A DNA stretch of 64,000 nt from Ampelomyces quisqualis (taxonomy: Eukaryota > Ascomycota > Dothideomycetes > Pleosporales > Phaeosphaeriaceae), in NCBI GenBank assembly GCA_018398575.1, contig JAGTXZ010000006.1, positions 62,001 through 126,000 on the forward strand, read 5' to 3'. This document shows, piece after piece, positions 60,076-64,000 of this stretch. Each line of letters opens with the position of its first letter. Positions within the stretch are counted from its first letter, which is position 1. Under the pieces are notes generated by a model. It was not told where the DNA came from, made no database searches, and saw nothing but the letters and a program-made list of their open reading frames with translations. The translations under genes and the position numbers were made by a program.

Positions 60076-60461
60076 AGTTTAGGCTGGTAAAAGTTAGGTA
60101 CCTCGAATTCTTTTTTCCGTAATAGCTTGAGCAATATTAGTAGTAGAAAAATTATTAGTAAGCCATTTCATAGCCCCACATTAGGGCTACGCACAGACCC
60201 AAAAATTACCCAAAACGGACTAGTGTGGCAGAAGTTGTCGAGGTACCCAATTTCCTACCCCAACCCTCCAAAAGATTGGGTACCTCCAACGATTTAGCGG
60301 ATAACTTTCGCGAAACTAGTCCATTTTGGGTAATTTTTGGGTCTGTGCGTAGCCCTAATATGGGACTATGAAATGGCTTACTAATAATTTTTCTACTACT
60401 AATATTGCTTAAGTTATTGCGGAAAAACCGATTACCCCGGTTGGGTACCCATTTACCACCG
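60076..60461. mobile_element. Foldback/MITE-like element with long inverted arms, not RIP-altered
   Basis: Two arms of about 170-185 bp form an imperfect inverted repeat. For example, GGGCTACGCACAGACCC at about 60,186 pairs with GGGTCTGTGCGTAGCCC at about 60,340, and AGGTACCCAAT pairs with ATTGGGTACCT near the centre. TAGTCTTAC occurs just outside each end (60,067-60,075 and 60,462-60,470), a possible 9-bp target duplication. Unlike the surrounding Gypsy it keeps TCA, CCA and TGG trinucleotides. The exact ends are uncertain because the outermost arm bases match poorly. No coding capacity. Confidence 0.8.
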
Positions 60462-62095
60462 TAGTCTTACTAACTACTTAGAATAACTTAGAAACAAAAA
60501 GAAAAGAGTCTAGAAGCTTAGCGTTAACAGATTAATAGCTAAAGAGTATAAGAGAAAGAGCCTAGATTAACTCTAGAGATCTAGCTACTTAAGCTAGGCA
60601 ATAGTTAGTTAAGATACAGTGTAACATAAATCTTTAGAAGGCCTAGAAAAACCTAAAGAAGAGGTATAGGATTCTAATACTTAGACTGCGCTAGACTACA
60701 AGAACTAGTAAGAATAATAACGTCTGTAATAAAAGTAGAGCTATAAGAACTTATAAGCTTAAGACGCAGAGCGCAACATCTATTCTAATGCATAAGCAGT
60801 ATTAAGAAATATAAGACTAGTTTTATAGAGTCTAGGCTTAGTAATAGAACAAAAGTAGAGACTATAATAGAAAGTCTATTACTACAAGAATTGCTTACAG
60901 GTACTATACAGAAACTATAGCAAGAACACTATACACTAGAGCCTACTTTTCTACTATTAGAGAGCGTAATAGTTGCTATTACTAGATAGTTAGTCTTAGT
61001 ATACACCTTTGCATTATATGTAGGCTTCTTATAGATATTAGACTCTATTACATTAAGGTAATAGAGCAGCCTATTAGTAGTGCAGAGGGCAACGCAATTA
61101 TAAAAAACTTAGAAGCCTACACTAGAGATCTATATATTATGCTCTTTAGCCTAATTTAATGTTAGTAGATGTATAGAAACGCTATAAGAAAATAAGTTCT
61201 AACAGAAAAGAAATAAATTAAAAATAGCTTACATTAGTGTAAAGCTGCTGTACGCTAGCGCTAATATTATTAAGCTTACAAATAATAGTATCCTACTTAA
61301 CAAAGAGCTGCTAAAGAAGCTAGCAGATATCTACTAGAATATTAACTTTAGTAACCTTGCGCGTTAGACTCTAGTAGCTAGACTTATTACTACTACAAAA
61401 CTTTGCCTAAGCAGCCCTAAGCTTATTAATAAAGCTAGACTAGAGACTAGAGATTATGTACTGCGTTAATAGCTACTTAACTTTAAGATTGCAAGTAAAG
61501 GTATTATAAAGCAAGATAACTATAATCTTAAAGTAATTGTTAACTTAGAAAGTTATTAGAATTAACTAGATAAGTAAAAGAATATAGTAATTAACTTATA
61601 GGCCTATATATAATATGCGCGTTCTTGCACTAAGCGCAAGTGCTTTTACTGCAAGTAATCTTATACTTAGACTTATTACCTTTAAGTAAAGTAATAGCGC
61701 AGCCTAAATAATATAGTAGATTAAGCTTAGCCTTAACAATAATATTAGGTCTATTCTATTACTAGTTAGCAATATACCTAGACCTAGCTTAGCACCTTAG
61801 ATATAACACTTATAGCAGAAAGGTTAATAGCGCAACGCTTAGCAAGAGAGCTATAAAAAGTGTATAGACTTAGTATTTTTGCAAATAGCAGCATAAGCGT
61901 AGAAGATATATAGGTTAATAAGAGAGGTAACGCGCAAGCAAGTGTACAGAAAGCAAAGCTAGTGTAGTATATAGTACTACCTAAAAAGAAAAGTAAGAGT
62001 ATAGAATAATAGATCTAAGTAGAGTAATTTTTATTTTAATAGTTGCGCAGGTCTAAGCGCACCTAGCGCTAGAGCAGGAAGATTATATAATAGGC

Positions 62096-62336
62096 TGCTG
62101 CCTAGTTAGTTCTTAGTTACAGAAAAACCTTAGCTTACTAAACTAGAATACCTAAAAGGTTTTAAACTAGAACGCTAAAAATCCTCTAGGCTAGAACACT
62201 AAAAACAGTTCTAGACTAAAGCGCCTAAACACTAGACTGCCTTAGGACTATAAAAACCTTCTAGGTAGCAATTAGAATAGATTACAAATTTATATCTTTA
62301 TTTCCTAGTAACTACTCTTAGAGTCTGCTCCTTATA
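62096..62336 (+). repeat. Right LTR of Gypsy E
   Basis: 241 bp, TGCTGCCTAG...CCTTATA. The terminal CA has become TA, consistent with RIP. Confidence 0.92.
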
Positions 62337-62702
62337 GTAGTGCTGCAAAGCTTAGAAGGTATAGTAATATAGATACAGGCTTTCTATGCACTCTCTTTAG
62401 TAAAGTTAGGCTTAACTCTGTATAGTGCTTTCTAGAGAGTCTTTTTCTTAATAAGAGACTTGTATAGCGCTTAATTCTTTTTGTAAACAGCCTCCTTTAT
62501 TGCGTATAGCTATAGTTCTTTAGGAAGAGTAGCGTTCTGTAACGTCTTTTCTATATAATTTGTAATAGCCTTAGTTATATTAGATATTAGCTAGAGGTTC
62601 TCTAGTTGTACAGTAGTACGTTTTTATATAGACTAATATAAGTGCTTGTTAACTTTTACTTAAAAATGCGCATAGGCTGTAGTAGTTTCTTGTGTAATGC
62701 TG

Positions 62703-63366
62703 CGTTAGAAAAATACAACGTTAGTAACATCCGCGACATTAGCAATACTGTTAGAACAGTTAACTAGACAGTTCTTAACTGTACTTAACTGTCCTTAGGG
62801 TCCCCTATTTGTTCTAGCTGCCTAATTAGACTAAAACGCCTAAAGTAATCTACCTAATCTACTAGACCTACCTACCCCACCCGCGCAATTACGTAATTAT
62901 TCTAAAAACCTAAAATATAGAGCTTAATTCCTTCTTTAAAATGTACTTTTTAGAATTTTTAAAGCTGCTCTTGTTGTTAAGATGCAAGGCAGTAAAGTTT
63001 GTAGAGTTTTAAAGTTCTTTGCTAAGGCTTGTTTTTGCTCAAGCTCTAGCACTTTAACTAGATAATATATTATATTTTTTATTGAAGAAATAGTAACTAA
63101 AGTGCAGATTTTACTCTAGAACATTTTATTATAATATATTATATTGTGGGTGCGTAGATCTATTATCTTAAACGTACTTTAAAGTTTTTTTAAAAAAGTT
63201 CATAACTTCAACGCGCTATATCTCAATACCTAGACTAGCTATTAAAATTCTGAATAGTGCGTTTTAAAGAGGAGATTCCGCTCTATATTATAAGTTTTTA
63301 AAACAATTACGTAATCTGAAATATACGGTGATACAGTCACGTGAGTAAAATTGGCAACATTAGCAA
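62703..63366 (+). mobile_element. Inverted-repeat element, copy 2 (right end missing)
   Basis: It begins CGTTAGAAAAATACAACG and matches the left 200 bp of the element at 25,103. It then continues through AT-rich sequence absent from that copy and ends in AAAATTGGCAACATTAGCAA, where copy 3 starts directly. It is more RIP-altered than copy 3 at matching positions. Confidence 0.7.
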
Positions 63367-64000
63367 CGTCAGGAAAATACAACGTTAGCGACATCCGCGA
63401 CATTGGCGACACTGTCAGAACAGTTGACCAGACAGTTCTTGACCGTACTCAACTGTCCCTAGGGTCCCCTATTTGTTCTGGCCGCCTAATTAGACTGAAA
63501 CGCTCAAATTAATCTGCCTGATCCACTAGACCCACCTGCCCCACCCGCACCATTACGTTATTATCCTAAAAACTAAAAATATAGAGCTTGATTTTCTCTT
63601 TAAAACGTACTTTTTAGATTTCTTATAGCTGCTCTTGTTGTTAAGATGCAAGGCAGTAAAGTTTGTAGAGTTTTAAAGTTCTTTGCTAAGGCTTGTTTTC
63701 GCTAAAGCTCTAGCACTTTACCTAGATAATATATTATATTTTTTATTAAAGAAATAGTAACTAAAGTGTAGATTTTACTTTAGGACATTTCATTATAATA
63801 TATTATATAGGGTGTGCGTAGATCTATTGTGTTAAACATACTTAAAGTTTTTTTAAAAAAGTTTATAACTTCAACGCGCTATATCTCAATAACTAGAGCA
63901 GCTACAAAAATTCTAAATAGTGCATTTTAAAGAGGGAATTTCGCTCTATATTTTGTATTTTTAGGTTACTTACGTAATTATGAAAATACAGCAATATAGT
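63367..64000 (+). mobile_element. Inverted-repeat element, copy 3 (cut by window end)
   Basis: It begins CGTCAGGAAAATACAACG and runs parallel to copy 2 for its whole visible length. The first 180 bp are almost free of RIP and show three 9-mers GCGACATCC, GCGACATTG and GCGACACTG. This is the least decayed copy and shows what the other two looked like. It continues past the window. Confidence 0.75.

Larger units (their letters stand above)
53829..62336 (+). mobile_element. Gypsy retrotransposon E, 8.5 kb, RIP-degraded
   Basis: LTRs of 241 bp flank plus-strand coding. There is a gag with a CCHC knuckle at 55,174-55,214 (CLYCSKLRHYASKC), and RT around 56,100-56,750 (VDY.ALNAITRKD, YIDN at 56,533-56,544 for YIDD). 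RNase H, a linker carrying 99-bp coding repeats, integrase at about 58,300-58,950 (ITRYLGKENTYIILVRDY) and a C-terminal tail to about 59,400 follow. The last 2.7 kb before the right LTR are not explained by a normal Gypsy and contain a later foldback insertion and a KCFYC-type motif at about 61,640. It lies inside Copia D. No clear target duplication was seen (CAGGT versus GTAGT). Confidence 0.85.
50340..62700 (-). mobile_element. Ty1/Copia retrotransposon D, split by Gypsy E, RIP-degraded
   Basis: The minus-strand pol is readable in two pieces. The 62,337-62,700 piece holds the integrase part ATLPKELQLYAIKEAVY and KPNFTKE..ACIYITIPSKL. The 53,828-50,340 piece continues it: AFIAYFLTADSKKIYQVQYL, a long linker, then reverse transcriptase with YIDN (51,503-51,514) in place of YVDD, SLNYLLVITRINLLYA, and RNase H start (about 51,000-51,060, LLSYYNADQARCLDT). 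A 134-codon open stretch at 52,052-52,456 lies in the integrase-RT linker and is only a chance stop-free segment. No LTRs of this element were recognised. The 8.5-kb Gypsy E interrupts it at 53,829. Confidence 0.8.

Overview
The window is from a filamentous ascomycete (Pezizomycotina; a Dothideomycete such as a member of the Pleosporales fits, but the species cannot be fixed from sequence alone). The signs are introns of about 50-60 bp with GT...AG ends, fungal orthologues of Bdp1, Bre1, Pos5 and Rit1, and a sharp two-compartment structure: a gene island of normal base composition (about 29,960-50,300) between two AT-rich blocks (1 to about 29,950 and about 50,300 to 64,000) made almost wholly of transposons ruined by repeat-induced point mutation (RIP).

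Left block. A 26-bp minisatellite (1-319) and unassigned AT-rich DNA lead into the integrase part of a Copia element (about 4,300-5,746). A Gypsy element (A, 5,747-18,559) follows, split by a second Gypsy (B copy 1, 11,464-17,298, minus strand). Next is a third Gypsy pol fragment (C), split by B copy 2 (19,153-26,350), which has a perfect 5-bp target duplication and itself carries a 430-bp inverted-repeat element. An AT microsatellite and 2.2 kb of unassigned RIP-altered DNA close the block.

Gene island. Two decayed oxidoreductase genes lie at the left edge (a berberine-bridge-type FAD oxidase and a GMC oxidoreductase). Then comes a compact run of housekeeping genes: BDP1 (TFIIIB, minus) and BRE1 (H2B ubiquitin ligase, plus) share a 358-bp divergent promoter; a mitochondrial NADH kinase (POS5-like, minus) and an LCLAT/CST26-type acyltransferase (plus) share a second; RIT1 (initiator-tRNA A64 ribosyl-phosphate transferase, minus) ends 98 bp from the acyltransferase and carries an extra C-terminal DUF6314-like domain. 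A decayed amino-acid permease and a cytochrome P450 scrap follow. An intact FLR1/MDR1-type drug-efflux MFS gene and a glutathione S-transferase end convergently at the right edge.

Right block. A minus-strand Copia element (D; pieces 50,340-53,828 and 62,337-62,700) is split by an 8.5-kb Gypsy (E) with 241-bp LTRs. Gypsy E contains a 99-bp in-frame coding repeat and a later-inserted, unmutated 386-bp foldback element. Two copies of the inverted-repeat element seen at 25,103 lie in direct tandem at the right end.

The main points are: (i) the mutation in the repeats falls mostly on C in YCA (TCA/CCA), sparing ACA and GCA, and has turned reverse-transcriptase active-site aspartates into asparagines in four elements; (ii) a short inverted-repeat transposon family with 9-bp subterminal repeats, present at three stages of decay; (iii) a Rit1-DUF6314 fusion; (iv) dead accessory genes next to an intact housekeeping core. 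No tRNA, rRNA or CRISPR was seen. All calls are by eye; no searches were run.
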